Part shown: positions 10,952-21,537 of the stretch, piece after piece
Position numbering within the stretch: the first letter of the stretch is position 1
Layout of the letters: the number at the start of each line of letters is the position of its first letter
Assembly (NCBI RefSeq): GCF_020148005.1
Contig: NZ_JAGXFD010000001.1
Coordinates: 2,259,739-2,323,738, forward strand
Reading direction: 5' to 3'
Length of the DNA stretch: 64,000 nucleotides
DNA from: Modicisalibacter tunisiensis
Lineage (GTDB): Bacteria > Pseudomonadota > Gammaproteobacteria > Pseudomonadales > Halomonadaceae
The notes under the pieces: model-generated
Seen by the model: only the letters and a program-made list of their open reading frames with translations
Databases searched by the model: none
Told to the model about the DNA's origin: nothing
Program-made: the position numbers and the translations under genes

Positions 10952-13900
10952 ATGAGTTCGAGTCGCGTGACGCTGCGATGGGCCCTGACCGCGCTGGCCG
11001 TGGCGCTGGTCGTTGCCGCGCTGGTGGTGAGCGGGGCCCGCTGGATGCTGGGCCGGCTCGACGGGCAGCGCCTGGCCGCCGCCGTGGAGCAGTCGCTCGA
11101 CGCCACGCTGACGGTGGAGGGCCTGCAGGGGCGGCTGCAGCGCCTGGATCCCGGCGTGACGGCCCGGGGGCTGCGGATCGTCAGCCGGGACGGGCCGAAT
11201 GGCGAGGCGCGTCCCCTGCTGGAGGTCGGCAACGCCGCCTTGCGTCTCGATACCCTGTCCAGCCTGCTGCACTGGCAGCCGGTCTTCGCCCGCGCCCGGC
11301 TGGGCGCGGTCACCGTGCATCTCTATCAGGACGACGCGGGTGACTGGCGCTGGCCGGGTGTCGCGAGTGGCGGCGCCGCGTCGGGGGATCTTGCGGCCGG
11401 GGGGCTCGACCAGTGGCTGGGCCTGCTGCTGCGCCAGCGCCTGAGCGTCGAGGACGTGCGGGTGGTGCTCCACGGCCGCGACGGCGAGCTGACCCTGACG
11501 GCGCCACGCCTGCTGGTGGCCGGGCAGGATCGGCGCGTGCATGTCGAGGGCCAGTGGTTCGTGGAAGGGCAGAAGACGCGCTCGCTGTCGGTGGTGATGG
11601 AGGTCCAGCCCGGCGACGACGGCCTCGAGGACTTCGATGCCGCCCTCCAGGCGCGCATGGATCTGGGCAGTCTCGACCGCCTGGGGCAGCTGCTCTCCCA
11701 TGGCAACGCCGTGCGCCTGGATCGCGTCTCCGGGCAGGCCTCGCTCTGGGCGCGCTGGCAGAAGGCGCGCGTCGCGGATGCCCGCCTGCAGGTCTCGGTC
11801 CCCTCGCTCAGCCTGGACAGCGACGATGGCCCGGTGGTGCTCGAGGATATCGGCGCTCGTGCCCAGTGGCGCCGTGCGCCCTCGGGCGACGGCTGGCAGG
11901 CCTGGGTGAATGCCCTGTCGCTGCGTGACGCCGACCAGGCGGCGACCGTTCTGCCGTCACGCCTGGCGCTGCGCGGGAATGACCAGGGCTGGTGGTTGCG
12001 CAGCACGCCGTTCTCGCTGGAGGCACTGGCGGCGCTGGGCGGTCGGCTGCCGCTGCCGGAAGCCGCCCGGCGGACGCTGGACGCGTTGCAGCCCCGGGGC
12101 CGGGTGCAGGGACTGCAGGTCGGCCGGCAGGCCGGCGCCTGGCAAGTGAAGGCGGCATTGCAGGGGGCGGCGGTGGATCCCTGGCAGAACGTGCCGGGGG
12201 GCGGCCCGGTGGACGCCTGGGTAGTGGCCGACGGCAAGCAGGGGCATGTCGACTTCTCGGGCGGCAAGGGAATGACGCTCCACTTTCCCGAGATCTTTCC
12301 CGATCCGCTGGTGCTGGATGCCGCCGGCGGGCGGGTCGACTGGTCGCTGGCCGAGCGCCAGCCACTGATCACCGGCAGGAATCTCCAGGTGCGCTGGCGC
12401 GATGCCCCGGTGGATGGCGGCTTCTCGCTGCGCCTCCCGGGCAACAACGCCGATCGTCGGCCGGGTCAGTTCACGCTGGATCTGGCGATGCGCGACGTCG
12501 ACGCCGTGGAAACGCCGCTGGGCGAGTGGCTGCCGCTGAAGCTGTTCGATGCCGACCTGCGCGACTTCCTGACCGGCGGCATTCGCGGACGGGTGCCGCG
12601 CGGCAACCTGCATGTCGAGCAGCGCCTCGACAAGGAGGCGATGGCCGATGACGGCAATGACGGAGGCGGCGACGACCTGGGGACACGCACGCGCCTGACG
12701 CTGGACCTCGACATCGAGCAGGGGCGATTGCCCTATGATCCGAAGTGGCCGGCCCTGGAAGCGGTCAGCGGGCACCTGCACATGGTCGACGATACCCTCA
12801 AGGCGCGGGTCGACCATGCCGAGACGCTGGGGCTGGTCAGCGAGGGGGCGACGGTCTCGATGGTCGACAAGCGCCTGCGCGTCGACGGACCGGTGAGCGG
12901 CCCCGTGCAGGGCCTGCTGCAGTTTCTGGCGGCGGCGCCGATCGACGGGCTCGACGACTTCGCCGACTGGCGCGGCGAGGGGCGGGTCGCCGGGAAACTG
13001 GGTGTCGCGGTGGGGCTGGCTACCCAAGGAAAGGGCGATCCGCCGGTGACGGTGGATGTCGACGCCCGGGTCGACGCTCCCTCGCTGCGGCTGCCGCAGT
13101 CCGGGCTGGTGCTGGGCAATGTCAACGGCCGGCTGAACTACCGGCATGCCGGCGATACCGACACCCTGACCGGCCAGCTCGGGGCGCGCGCCTTCCAGGG
13201 GCCGCTGCTGGCGACCTTCGATGTCGGCGGCGCCGGCGTGACCCTGGAGGGCCGTGCCCTGGCGCGCGGGCTGCTGGCCTGGGGGGGAGTCGCCGGACTG
13301 AGCGGGTTGCTGGAGGGCTACTTTCCCTATTCGGCGACGCTCGACCTGAGCGGCGCATCCCCCCGGCTTTCCCTGGACAGCGACCTGCAGGGGCTTGCCA
13401 TAAGGCTGCCGGCACCCTTCGGCAAGACCGCCGCGGCGCAAGTGCCGCTGCATTTCGAGGCGGCACAGGGGCCGCGGCGGGTCGAGGCGACCCTGAAGAA
13501 TCGCCTGCGCCTGCGCTGGCGGGCGCTGGGGCCGGAGACGGGCCAGGGGCAGGTGTGGCTGGAGCAGTGGCCTGCCACGCTGCCGGCCTGGCCGGGCGAC
13601 CAGGGCTGGACGGTCGACTGGCGGACCCCGCGGCTGCCGCTGACGGCATGGCAGGAAGCCCTGGCGGGCCTGGGGGGCTGGCCCGGGGGTGACGGTGGCG
13701 CCTCCGGGAGTACGGCACTGCGCCGCCTGACCCTGCAGACGCCCTGTCTTTCCCAGGCCGGGCGCTGTCTCGGCGACCTGCAGGCCCGGGCCACGCCGCT
13801 GCCGGCGCAGGGCTGGTCGGTGGATCTGCAGGGGAGTGTGGTCGCCGGACATGCCAGCTATCGTCAGCGCCGGGTGACACCGGTGTCGGTGCAGCTGTCG

Positions 13901-14815
13901 CGGCTCGACCTGGACGCCCTGACGCCCGACATGCCGCAGGCGACGTTGAGCGGGGAGATCGCCACCGCGCCCGAGCCGCAGCCGCTGCCCGACGGGATCG
14001 CTCGCCTGCCCGCGGGGCGTGTCGAGATCGCCACGCTGATTCGCGGCGGGCAGCGCTTCGGTCCCTTCTCGGCCAGCTGGGAGGCCACGCCGTCGCGCCT
14101 GCGCATCGCGCCGGTGTCGCTGACCCTGGGGGACATCACCGGCCAGGGCGAGCTGGTATGGGAGGCCTCGGGGAAGGAAGCGAGCCTGAGTCGTTCGCGG
14201 CTGACGCTCGAGGGCGGCGATCTGGGCAGCGCACTGCAGGCCCTCGGCCAGCCGGTGGCGGTGCGCTCGCGGCGTACACGGGTGCAGTCGCAGCTGGCCT
14301 GGCCGGGTGCGCCCTGGCAGTTCGCCCTGGCGCGCTCGCGGGGCAACATCGATGCCGAACTCGACGACGGCAGCTTCCTGACCCTGGATTCGCCCTCGGC
14401 GCGCTTGATCGGCCTGCTCAATATCGACAACCTGCTGCGCCGCCTGCGGCTGGACTTTTCCGACGTGACCGACAAGGGCACGGCTTTCGACAGCGTTCGT
14501 GGACATGCCACACTGTATGATGGTCGCCTGGAAACCCGCGGGCCGGTCAAGATCGATGGCGCCTCCACGCAGTTCAGCCTCGATGGCAGCGTGGACCTGA
14601 TGGCCCGCCGGCTGGACCTGATGCTGGGCGTCACCGTACCGGTCAGCCAGAACCTGCCGCTGGCCGCCGTGCTGGCGGGCGCGCCCTACGTGGGCGGCGC
14701 CCTGTATCTGGCCGACAAGCTCTTCGGTGGCTGGCTGGATCAGGTCACGCGAATTTACTACCGCGTGCAGGGGCCCTGGACCTCGCCGCGAATCACTGTG
14801 GAAAACGCTGAATGA
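10952..14815 (+). CDS. yhdP: AsmA-like envelope protein YhdP
   Basis: 1287 residues. One N-terminal membrane anchor (about residues 8-32) precedes a very long periplasmic beta-rich body, the YhdP/TamB/AsmA type thought to form a hydrophobic groove that carries phospholipids to the outer membrane. The C-terminus has the conserved DUF3971/AsmA-2 region ([20 protein letters not shown]). It starts four bases after rng and its stop overlaps the tldD start (ATGA), so rng-yhdP-tldD is probably one transcript. The transport role is inferred from the family. Confidence 0.95.
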   Translation: MSSSRVTLRWALTALAVALVVAALVVSGARWMLGRLDGQRLAAAVEQSLDATLTVEGLQGRLQRLDPGVTARGLRIVSRDGPNGEARPLLEVGNAALRLDTLSSLLHWQPVFARARLGAVTVHLYQDDAGDWRWPGVASGGAASGDLAAGGLDQWLGLLLRQRLSVEDVRVVLHGRDGELTLTAPRLLVAGQDRRVHVEGQWFVEGQKTRSLSVVMEVQPGDDGLEDFDAALQARMDLGSLDRLGQLLSHGNAVRLDRVSGQASLWARWQKARVADARLQVSVPSLSLDSDDGPVVLEDIGARAQWRRAPSGDGWQAWVNALSLRDADQAATVLPSRLALRGNDQGWWLRSTPFSLEALAALGGRLPLPEAARRTLDALQPRGRVQGLQVGRQAGAWQVKAALQGAAVDPWQNVPGGGPVDAWVVADGKQGHVDFSGGKGMTLHFPEIFPDPLVLDAAGGRVDWSLAERQPLITGRNLQVRWRDAPVDGGFSLRLPGNNADRRPGQFTLDLAMRDVDAVETPLGEWLPLKLFDADLRDFLTGGIRGRVPRGNLHVEQRLDKEAMADDGNDGGGDDLGTRTRLTLDLDIEQGRLPYDPKWPALEAVSGHLHMVDDTLKARVDHAETLGLVSEGATVSMVDKRLRVDGPVSGPVQGLLQFLAAAPIDGLDDFADWRGEGRVAGKLGVAVGLATQGKGDPPVTVDVDARVDAPSLRLPQSGLVLGNVNGRLNYRHAGDTDTLTGQLGARAFQGPLLATFDVGGAGVTLEGRALARGLLAWGGVAGLSGLLEGYFPYSATLDLSGASPRLSLDSDLQGLAIRLPAPFGKTAAAQVPLHFEAAQGPRRVEATLKNRLRLRWRALGPETGQGQVWLEQWPATLPAWPGDQGWTVDWRTPRLPLTAWQEALAGLGGWPGGDGGASGSTALRRLTLQTPCLSQAGRCLGDLQARATPLPAQGWSVDLQGSVVAGHASYRQRRVTPVSVQLSRLDLDALTPDMPQATLSGEIATAPEPQPLPDGIARLPAGRVEIATLIRGGQRFGPFSASWEATPSRLRIAPVSLTLGDITGQGELVWEASGKEASLSRSRLTLEGGDLGSALQALGQPVAVRSRRTRVQSQLAWPGAPWQFALARSRGNIDAELDDGSFLTLDSPSARLIGLLNIDNLLRRLRLDFSDVTDKGTAFDSVRGHATLYDGRLETRGPVKIDGASTQFSLDGSVDLMARRLDLMLGVTVPVSQNLPLAAVLAGAPYVGGALYLADKLFGGWLDQVTRIYYRVQGPWTSPRITVENAE

Positions 14816-16266
14816 CCCGACTCTCTCAATCGCCTCTCGATGAGGCCACGACGACCCTGCTGGTTCCCGGCGGGCTCGACGCACAGGCGCTCGAGCCGGG
14901 CCTGGCGGAAGCGCTGGGCCCGGGGATCGACTACGCCGACCTGTACTTCCAGCGCAGCTGGCAGGAAAGCTGGGTACTGGAGGACGGCGAGGTCAAGGAC
15001 GCCAGTTTCAATATCGACGGCGGCGTCGGTGTGCGCGCCCTGGCCGGCGAGAAGACCGGCTTCGCCTTCTCCAACCAGATCACTGCCGAGGCGCTGGCCG
15101 AGGCCGGGCGCACGGCCTCGGGGATTGCCCGCAGCGGGGCGCGCCTGTCGCCGGTACCGATCGCCGCCGGCGGCGCGCCGGCCCGCTACGCCGGGGTCGA
15201 CCCGCTCTCGGGGCTGGCTCCCGAGGACAAGATCGCCATGCTCAAGCAGGCCGATCGCGTGGCACGGGCCGCGGATCCCAGCGTGGTCCAGGTCAGCGCC
15301 TCGCTGAGCGGCGTTCACGAGGTGGTGCTGGTGCGCGCCAGCGACGGCACCCTGGCCGCGGATATCCGCCCGCTGGTGCGCTTCAACGTCAGCGTCATCG
15401 CCATGCGCGATGGCCGCCGCGAGCGCGGCAGCGCCGGGGGCGGCGGCCGCTATCCGATGTCACGCCTGCGCGACGAGAACGTGGCCGAGCGCTACGCGAA
15501 GGATGCCGTGCGCCAGGCGCTGGTCAATCTCGAGGCAGTGGATGCGCCGGCCGGGCAGATGCCGGTGGTGCTGGGTGCCGGCTGGCCGGGCATCCTGCTG
15601 CACGAGGCGGTGGGCCACGGTCTCGAGGGCGACTTCAACCGCAAGGGCAGCTCCGCTTTCGCCGGGCGCCTCGGCGAGCGGGTCGCCGCGCCGGGGGTCA
15701 CGGTGGTCGACGACGCCACGCTGGCCGACCGGCGCGGCTCGCTGTCCATCGACGACGAGGGCACCCCGGGTGCCTGCACGCCGCTGATCGAGGACGGCAT
15801 CCTCACCGGCTACATGCAGGACAAGCTCAACGCCCGGCTGATGGGCATGGCGCCCACCGGCAACGCACGCCGCGAGTCCTATGCCCACATGCCCATGCCG
15901 CGCATGACCAACACCTACATGCTGGCCGGCCAGGCGGACCCCGAGGAGATCATCGGCAGCGTCAAGCGCGGGCTCTACGCGGTCAGCTTCGGCGGTGGTC
16001 AGGTCGACATCACCTCCGGCAAGTTCGTGTTCTCGGCCAGTGAGGCCTATCTGATCGAGGACGGCCGGATCACCGCGCCGGTGAAGGGCGCGACGCTGAT
16101 CGGCAATGGCCCCGAGGCGATGGGTCGGGTATCGATGATCGGCCACGATATGGCGCTCGACACCGGTATCGGGGTCTGCGGCAAGGAAGGCCAGGGTGTG
16201 CCGGTCGGCGTGGGGCAACCGACACTCAAGCTTGACGAGCTGACCGTCGGCGGCACCCAGTCCTGA
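14812..16266 (+). CDS. tldD: Metalloprotease subunit TldD
   Basis: 484 residues. The zinc motif HEAVGH (His264, Glu265, His269) is inside the conserved block [18 protein letters not shown], and a late Cys ([11 protein letters not shown]) fits the third ligand. With PmbA/TldE it forms a heterodimeric protease that trims unfolded peptides, for example microcin B17 precursor and CcdA in E. coli. Its partner pmbA is only 0.75 kb downstream. The start overlaps the yhdP stop by four bases. Confidence 0.97.
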   Translation: MTRLSQSPLDEATTTLLVPGGLDAQALEPGLAEALGPGIDYADLYFQRSWQESWVLEDGEVKDASFNIDGGVGVRALAGEKTGFAFSNQITAEALAEAGRTASGIARSGARLSPVPIAAGGAPARYAGVDPLSGLAPEDKIAMLKQADRVARAADPSVVQVSASLSGVHEVVLVRASDGTLAADIRPLVRFNVSVIAMRDGRRERGSAGGGGRYPMSRLRDENVAERYAKDAVRQALVNLEAVDAPAGQMPVVLGAGWPGILLHEAVGHGLEGDFNRKGSSAFAGRLGERVAAPGVTVVDDATLADRRGSLSIDDEGTPGACTPLIEDGILTGYMQDKLNARLMGMAPTGNARRESYAHMPMPRMTNTYMLAGQADPEEIIGSVKRGLYAVSFGGGQVDITSGKFVFSASEAYLIEDGRITAPVKGATLIGNGPEAMGRVSMIGHDMALDTGIGVCGKEGQGVPVGVGQPTLKLDELTVGGTQS

Positions 16267-16413
16267 GCCGGACGTGCCTGCGCGGCGCCCATGCGGCTAC
16301 GGCGTTGGGAATCGACTCGGCCTGTTCGTTTACGGCCTGTAAGCTCCGCGGCCTCGTCGATTTCCGCCTTGTCCGGGCACCGCTCGGCGTCGTCTTGCAA
16401 TGGCGCGAGGTTG

Positions 16414-16439
16414 GCACGGCGTGAGCGCCGGGTGCGTTT
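16414..16439. terminator. Imperfect hairpin between tldD and yjgA
   Basis: GCACGGCG (16414-16421) can pair with CGCC plus GTGC (16426-16435) around a two-base bulge, and GTTTA follows on the plus strand. It lies at the end of a 171-bp gap between convergent genes, so it could end either transcript. I see nothing else in the gap. Confidence 0.3.
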
Positions 16440-16953
16440 ACACTCCCGCCGTGTCCCGAATCAGCTTGAACAGCTTGCGGGCGCTGGTGGGCGGCTTGCC
16501 GCGTTCACGCTCGCTGCGGGCGTTGCGGATCAGCTGGCGCAGGGTCTGGCGGTCGACGTCGGGGTAGTCGGCGATGAAGGCCTCCAGTTCGGCCTGGTCG
16601 CCGTCGATCAGCCGGTCGCGCCAGCGCTCGAGTTTGTGGAAGGCCAGGTCGTGGCGCTGGCGTTCCTGTTCGAAGCGATCGAACACGGCACGAATGGCGT
16701 CGAGGTCCTCGCGGCGCATCAGCTTGCCGACGTACTGCATGTGGCGTCGGCGCCCCTCGTGGGAGCGGATGCGACCGGTTTCCTCGACGGCGGCCAGCAG
16801 GTCGTCGGAGAGCGGCAGCTGCGCCCGCTGGCCCTCGGGGAGCGCGATGATCTGTTCTCCCAGCGCCTGCAGCGCCTGCATCTCGCGCTTGCGCTGGGTC
16901 TTGCTGGGACGTTGCGGGGAGTCGTCGTGCGACTCGGACGAATCGAAAGACAT
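16438..16953 (-). CDS. darP: Ribosome biogenesis protein DarP (YjgA/DUF615)
   Basis: 171 residues, highly charged and helical. It has the family stretch PSKTQRKREMQALQALGEQ near the N-terminus and a KLERWRDRLI segment. DarP/YjgA binds late 50S ribosomal precursors and promotes their maturation. The ATG at 16953 matches the family start; the longer frame upstream runs into the pmbA leader. It lies inverted between tldD and pmbA and is divergent from pmbA across 64 bp. Confidence 0.93.
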   Translation of the reverse strand: MSFDSSESHDDSPQRPSKTQRKREMQALQALGEQIIALPEGQRAQLPLSDDLLAAVEETGRIRSHEGRRRHMQYVGKLMRREDLDAIRAVFDRFEQERQRHDLAFHKLERWRDRLIDGDQAELEAFIADYPDVDRQTLRQLIRNARSERERGKPPTSARKLFKLIRDTAGV

Positions 16954-17017
16954 GCCATTTCCATCATGATGGGTGGGTTGGAGCAGTATACCAGCCCCCG
17001 GTAACAAGGAGATCAGG

Positions 17018-18358
17018 ATGACTCAGGCCTTTGATGCCGAGGCGCAGCAGGCGCTTCTGGAGTCGCGGGTGGCGCTGGCGCTGGAGCAGGCGCGCCACGC
17101 CGGTGCGGATGCCTGCGAGGTCGGCGCGAGTGTCGATCAGGGCATCGAAATCAACGTGCGCATGGGCGATGTGGAATCCGTCGAACTGGCGCGCGATCAG
17201 GGCTTTGCCGTGACCGTCTATCTGGGGCAGCGCAAGGGCAGTGCCTCGTCGTCGGATGCCAGTGAGGCGTCGATCCGCGACGCCGTGGACAAGGCCATGG
17301 CGATTGCCCGCTATACCGGCGAGGATCCGGCCTCGGGGCTGGCCGATGCCGAGCTGATGGCGCGCGAACTGCCCGACCTCGGGGTGCATCATCCCTGGCG
17401 GCTGAGCACCGACGAGGCGATCGAGCTGGCGCTGGCCTGCGAGAATGCCGGGCGCGGCGTGGCGGGCATCAGCCAGTCCGACGGGGCGAGCCTGTCGAGC
17501 GGCGAGGGCGTGCGCGTCTACGGCAACAGCCATGGCTTTCTGGGCAGCCAGCGCGGCAGCCGCCACTCGCTGTCCTGCGTGCTGATCGCCCGCGACGACA
17601 AGGGCATGCAGCGCGATTACGACTACACCAGCGAGCGCGATCCGGCACGTCTGGCCTCGCCGGAGGCGGTGGGGCGTCGGGCCGCCGAGCGCACCGTGAG
17701 CCGTCTGGGTGCGCAGCGCCCGCGTACCGGGCGGATGCCGGTAATGTTTGCCCCGGAAATGGCCGGCGGTCTGGTCGGTCACTTTCTCAGCGCGATCGCC
17801 GGCGGGGCCCTCTACCGTCAGGCGTCCTTCCTCTGCGACAGCCTGGGCGAACCGCTGTTTCCCGAGTGGCTCTCGCTCGTCGAGCGGCCGCGGGAGCCGG
17901 GAGCGATGGCCAGCAGCGCCTTCGACAACGACGGGGTCTACACCCGTGACAATGTCTTCGTCGACCGCGGCAAGATCGCCAGCTACATGCTCTCGGCCTA
18001 CAGCGCCCGACGGCTGGGCATGACCACGACCGGCAACGCCGGTGGCGCGCGTAACGTGCGTCTCGAGGCGCCGCTCGTTTCGCGCGAATCCCTGCTGAAG
18101 GAGCTGGGCACCGGCGTGCTGGTCACCGAGCTGATGGGGCAGGGGGTCAACGGGGTCACCGGTGACTACTCGCGTGGCGCGGCGGGCTTCTGGGTCGAGG
18201 ACGGCGAGATTCGTCACCCGGTCGAGGAGTTCACCATCGCCGGCAACCTGCGCGACATGTTCGCCAATCTGCGGGCGCTGGGCGATGACATCGACACCCG
18301 GGGCAGCGTGCATACCGGCAGCTGGCTGGTCGATGGCATGACCGTGGCCGGCGACTGA
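17018..18358 (+). CDS. pmbA: Metalloprotease subunit PmbA/TldE
   Basis: 446 residues, homologous to TldD but without the HExxxH zinc motif, as expected for the non-catalytic partner of the TldD/TldE protease. The conserved block GVTGDYSRGAAGFWVE and a C-terminal GNLRDM are present. The ATG at 17018 follows AAGGAG; the frame is open a few codons further but lacks family similarity there. A strong hairpin follows its stop. Confidence 0.96.
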   Translation: MTQAFDAEAQQALLESRVALALEQARHAGADACEVGASVDQGIEINVRMGDVESVELARDQGFAVTVYLGQRKGSASSSDASEASIRDAVDKAMAIARYTGEDPASGLADAELMARELPDLGVHHPWRLSTDEAIELALACENAGRGVAGISQSDGASLSSGEGVRVYGNSHGFLGSQRGSRHSLSCVLIARDDKGMQRDYDYTSERDPARLASPEAVGRRAAERTVSRLGAQRPRTGRMPVMFAPEMAGGLVGHFLSAIAGGALYRQASFLCDSLGEPLFPEWLSLVERPREPGAMASSAFDNDGVYTRDNVFVDRGKIASYMLSAYSARRLGMTTTGNAGGARNVRLEAPLVSRESLLKELGTGVLVTELMGQGVNGVTGDYSRGAAGFWVEDGEIRHPVEEFTIAGNLRDMFANLRALGDDIDTRGSVHTGSWLVDGMTVAGD

Positions 18359-18367
18359 GCGGCCAGG

Positions 18368-18401
18368 GCCACCGGGCGAGGGGGCTCCCTCGCCCGGTGG
18401 C
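18368..18401. terminator. Perfect 15-bp hairpin between convergent pmbA and mgtE
   Basis: The arms 18368-18382 and 18387-18401 are exact reverse complements with a GGCT loop. The hairpin fills most of the 43-bp gap between two convergent genes. Neither strand has a U-run, so it probably marks both 3' ends as a bidirectional structure rather than acting as a classic intrinsic terminator. Confidence 0.6.
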
Positions 18402-19757
18402 TCAGAGGTAGAACAGGGTCGCCAGGCCCAGAAAGGCCATGAATCCCACCACGTCGGTCACCGTGGTGAGAATCACGCTGCCCGACAGGGCCGGGTCGAT
18501 GTTGAGCTTCTTGAGCACCACCGGCAGCAGGGTGCCGACCAGGGCGGCGATCAGCAGATTGATGACGATCGCCGCCGCGATGATGACGCCCAGTGCCGGG
18601 TCGCCGAACCACAGTACGGCGATGGCGGCGATGACCAGCGCCCACAGAAGGCCGTTGAGCAGGCCCACCACCAGCTCGCGGTTGAGCAGCCACTTGACGT
18701 TGCCGCCGCCGACGTGGCCCAGGGCGATGCCGCGGATCAGCACGGTCAGCGTCTGCGAGCCGGCGATGCCACCCATGCTGGCCACGATCGGCATCAACAC
18801 CGCCAAGGCGGTGATGCGCTGAATGGTGCCTTCGAACAGGCCGATCACCGCGGCCGCCAGGAAGGCGGTGAGCAGGTTGATGCCCAGCCACACCGCGCGA
18901 CGACGGCTGGTGCGCCAGGCGGGCGCGAAGGTGTCTTCCTCCTCGTCCAGGCCGGCCATGCTCATCACCTGATGCTCGGCGTTCTCGCGGATGACGTCCA
19001 CCACGTCGTCGATGGTGATCCGTCCCAGCAGGTGGCCGTCGGTACCGACCACCGGTGCCGAGACCAGGTCGAACTTCTCGAACAGCTTGGCGACCTCAGC
19101 ATCGGGGGTCATGGCGGGAATGCTGACGCCTTCGGTATCCATCAGTTCGCGGACCAGCATGGTGGTATCCGAGACCAGCAGGCGCTCGATCGGCAGGCTG
19201 CCGATCAGCTTGTCGCCGCGGGTGACCACCAGCAGGCTGTCGGTGGTGTCGGGCAGGCGCTCGTGGCGGCGCAGGTAGCGCAGCACGACGTCGAGGGTGA
19301 TGTCCGGGCGGATGGTCACCGCATCGGTGTTCATCAGCCCGCCGGCGGTGTCCTCCGGGTAGGCGAGCACCGTCTCGAGACGCTGGCGTTCCTGCGCCTC
19401 CATCGAGGCCAGCACCTCGAGCGTGACGGTGTTGGGCAGCCGCTGCAGCAGGTCGGCCAGGTCGTCGACGTCCAGCCCCTCGGTGGCCGAGACCAGCTGC
19501 TGGGCGTTCATCCGGTTGAGGAACAGGGTCTGTAGGTCGTCGTTGAGATACTGCAGCACCTCGCCCTGCAGTTCCGGGTCGACCAGTTCCCAGAGGACCT
19601 CGCGCTCTCGCGGCGGGGTGGATTCCAGCAGGTGGGCCACATCGACGGGCGCCAGGCCGCGATTGAGCATGCGCCGGGCCTGGTCGAGGGCGCCGCTTTC
19701 CAGTGCCTCGTTGAGTCGTTCCAGGCGGGGCTGCAAGCGTTCGGGATTCTGGCTCAT
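18402..19757 (-). CDS. mgtE: Magnesium transporter MgtE
   Basis: 451 residues. The order is the usual one: an N-terminal helical domain (about residues 10-130), a pair of CBS domains (about 135-255) that sense cytoplasmic Mg2+, and five membrane helices at the C-terminus. The segment PIVASMGGIAGSQ lies in the pore region. It imports Mg2+ or other divalent cations through the inner membrane. The ATG at 19757 is chosen because the longer frame adds 16 atypical residues. It is downstream of ptsO in the same direction. Confidence 0.95.
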   Translation of the reverse strand: MSQNPERLQPRLERLNEALESGALDQARRMLNRGLAPVDVAHLLESTPPREREVLWELVDPELQGEVLQYLNDDLQTLFLNRMNAQQLVSATEGLDVDDLADLLQRLPNTVTLEVLASMEAQERQRLETVLAYPEDTAGGLMNTDAVTIRPDITLDVVLRYLRRHERLPDTTDSLLVVTRGDKLIGSLPIERLLVSDTTMLVRELMDTEGVSIPAMTPDAEVAKLFEKFDLVSAPVVGTDGHLLGRITIDDVVDVIRENAEHQVMSMAGLDEEEDTFAPAWRTSRRRAVWLGINLLTAFLAAAVIGLFEGTIQRITALAVLMPIVASMGGIAGSQTLTVLIRGIALGHVGGGNVKWLLNRELVVGLLNGLLWALVIAAIAVLWFGDPALGVIIAAAIVINLLIAALVGTLLPVVLKKLNIDPALSGSVILTTVTDVVGFMAFLGLATLFYL

Positions 19758-19850
19758 GCGTCTGTCGTCCTCGACCGGGTGGGCAGGCAGGCGCCATCTT
19801 AGCATTGCCTTAACGGGGGCAGGCAGCCCCGGCGTATCGACGACGTCGGT

Positions 19851-20120
19851 TCATTGCTCCTCGTCGAAGCGTGCCTCGAAGAGCGCCTGGAGGGCGTCCA
19901 GGGCTTCCTCGGCCTGGGGGCCTTCCGCCTCGATGGTCAGGCAGGTGCCGCAGGGGGCGGCGAGCATCAGCAGCGACATGATGTTGGCGGCATCGCCGCA
20001 GCGGGTCTGATGATGGACGATGATCCGCGCTTCGTAGCCCTGACAGCACTGGACGAGCTTGGTGGCGGCGCGGGCGTGCAGGCCGCGCTTGTTGGTCAGG
20101 GTCAGTTCACGGCTCGGCAC
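19851..20120 (-). CDS. ptsO: Nitrogen-PTS phosphocarrier NPr
   Basis: 89 residues. HPr-like fold with the phosphorylated His15 in KRGLHARAATK. NPr carries phosphate from PtsP to PtsN in the nitrogen PTS, which regulates potassium and nitrogen physiology rather than sugar uptake. The start is GTG and lies 14 bases inside the end of rapZ, so the two are translationally coupled. It is part of the rpoN-hpf-ptsN-rapZ-ptsO cluster. Confidence 0.94.
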   Translation of the reverse strand: MPSRELTLTNKRGLHARAATKLVQCCQGYEARIIVHHQTRCGDAANIMSLLMLAAPCGTCLTIEAEGPQAEEALDALQALFEARFDEEQ

Positions 20121-20997
20121 GGGACGCCCCCACGGCGGTGTTGATGCCCAGCTCCCGATGGCGTAGCCGTACCTGATAGCGCCCGGCGAATATCGCGGCG
20201 AGACGTTCGGTGAGATAGACCGAGCGGTGCTGGCCGCCGGTGCAGCCGACGGCCACGGTCAGGTAGCTGCGGTTGCTGGCTTGGTAGGCCGGCAGCCAGC
20301 GCTCCAGCCAGGCGCGGATGTCGTCATGCATGGCGGTGACTTCCGGGTAGCCTTCGAGGAAGTCGACGATTTCCGGGTCGCGGCCGTTGAACTGGCGCAG
20401 CCGCGGGTCCCAGTAGGGGTTGGGCAGGCAGCGGGCATCGAAGACGATATCGGCGTCGAGCGGCACGCCGCGCTTGAAGCCGAAGGACTCGAAGGTCAGG
20501 GTGAGCTGGCCGCTGCGGTGATGGGCGACCTGCTCGGCGATGCGCCCGCGCAGCTCGTGCACCGACAGCTGCGAGGTGTCGATGACGAGGTCGGCGAGGT
20601 CGCGGATGCCCGACAGTGCCTGTTCCTCGGATTCGACGGCTTCCGCGAGGGTCATCTCGCTGTCCCGGGTCAGCGGGTGGCGCCGCCGCGTGGCCGAGTA
20701 GCGCTCGAGCAGGATCTTGTCCTCGGAGGTCAGGTAGACCACCTGGCAGTCGAGGCCGCGGGCGCGCAGCGTTTCCAGCAGCCCGGGAAAGCGTTCGAGG
20801 GCGGTGGGCACGTTGCGGGCATCGATGCTCACGGCAATATTGGAGCGGCGGGTGTCGTCCTGTCGGAGTTCATCGATCAGGGGGTCGAGGAGCATGGCCG
20901 GCAGGTTGTCGATGGCATAGAAGCCCAGGTCCTCGAGGGCCTGGAGGGCGATCGACTTGCCGGACCCGGAACGACCGCTGATGATCACGAGCTGCAT
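20107..20997 (-). CDS. rapZ: RNase adapter protein RapZ
   Basis: 296 residues. An N-terminal P-loop (GRSGSGKS, residues 8-15) starts the kinase-like domain. The C-terminal domain has SFGFKRGVP and GCTGGQHRSV, the conserved metabolite/RNA-binding block. In E. coli RapZ binds the sRNA GlmZ and presents it to RNase E to control GlmS and cell-wall amino sugars. It follows ptsN by 40 bp and overlaps ptsO. Confidence 0.96.
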   Translation of the reverse strand: MQLVIISGRSGSGKSIALQALEDLGFYAIDNLPAMLLDPLIDELRQDDTRRSNIAVSIDARNVPTALERFPGLLETLRARGLDCQVVYLTSEDKILLERYSATRRRHPLTRDSEMTLAEAVESEEQALSGIRDLADLVIDTSQLSVHELRGRIAEQVAHHRSGQLTLTFESFGFKRGVPLDADIVFDARCLPNPYWDPRLRQFNGRDPEIVDFLEGYPEVTAMHDDIRAWLERWLPAYQASNRSYLTVAVGCTGGQHRSVYLTERLAAIFAGRYQVRLRHRELGINTAVGASRAEP

Positions 20998-21037
20998 CGC
21001 GGCGGCTCTCCTGGTGGCGGTGGAACGAGAAGCGCGA

Positions 21038-21526
21038 CTAGCCGAGCGTCTCGCCGGATGTGCCTTCCTGGCGGCGAATGGCGTCGAGCAGGGTCTCGTA
21101 GAGCTCGCGCTGACTTTCGCTGTGACGCAGACGGCTGCGGATGTCGGCGTCGTTCATGATGCCGGCCACCTGGCCCAGCAGGGCGAGGTGAGTGTCGTCC
21201 GCTTCCTCGGGCACCAGCAGCACGAAGATCAGGTCGACCGGCTCGCCGTCGACGGCATCGAAGTCGATGGGTTCCTGCAGCTTGAGGAAGCCGGCGATCG
21301 GCGCCTTGCAGTGAGGGTTGCGCGCATGGGGGATCGCCACGCCGTTGCCGATCCCGGTGCTGCCCAGCCGCTCGCGGCCGATCAGGCGGCTGAAGACTTC
21401 CTGGCTGTCCAGGCTCGGCGTGTTCTGCGCGATGAAGGTGCTGAAGAATTCCAGCACGCGCTTCTTGCTCCCCCCGGGCACCGCGAAGAGCGTGCGCTCG
21501 GGGGGCAGGATGGCTTCCAGTGTCAT
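21038..21526 (-). CDS. ptsN: Nitrogen-PTS enzyme IIA
   Basis: 162 residues. EIIA (mannitol/fructose type) domain with active His67 in GVAIPHARN. PtsN receives phosphate from NPr and in its dephosphorylated form regulates potassium transport and sigma-54 related functions in relatives. It is 11 bp downstream of hpf, within the rpoN cluster. Confidence 0.96.
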   Translation of the reverse strand: MTLEAILPPERTLFAVPGGSKKRVLEFFSTFIAQNTPSLDSQEVFSRLIGRERLGSTGIGNGVAIPHARNPHCKAPIAGFLKLQEPIDFDAVDGEPVDLIFVLLVPEEADDTHLALLGQVAGIMNDADIRSRLRHSESQRELYETLLDAIRRQEGTSGETLG

Positions 21527-21537
21527 GATGGGCGGAG

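Noticed and set aside
11957-14884. A 975-codon ORF antisense to yhdP
   Set aside because: It mirrors the codon structure of yhdP, has low-complexity Gln/Arg/His composition and no recognisable domain; a typical shadow in high-GC DNA.
17018-18358. Missing HExxxH zinc motif in PmbA as a sign of inactivation
   Set aside because: TldE/PmbA family members normally lack it; TldD supplies the catalytic site.
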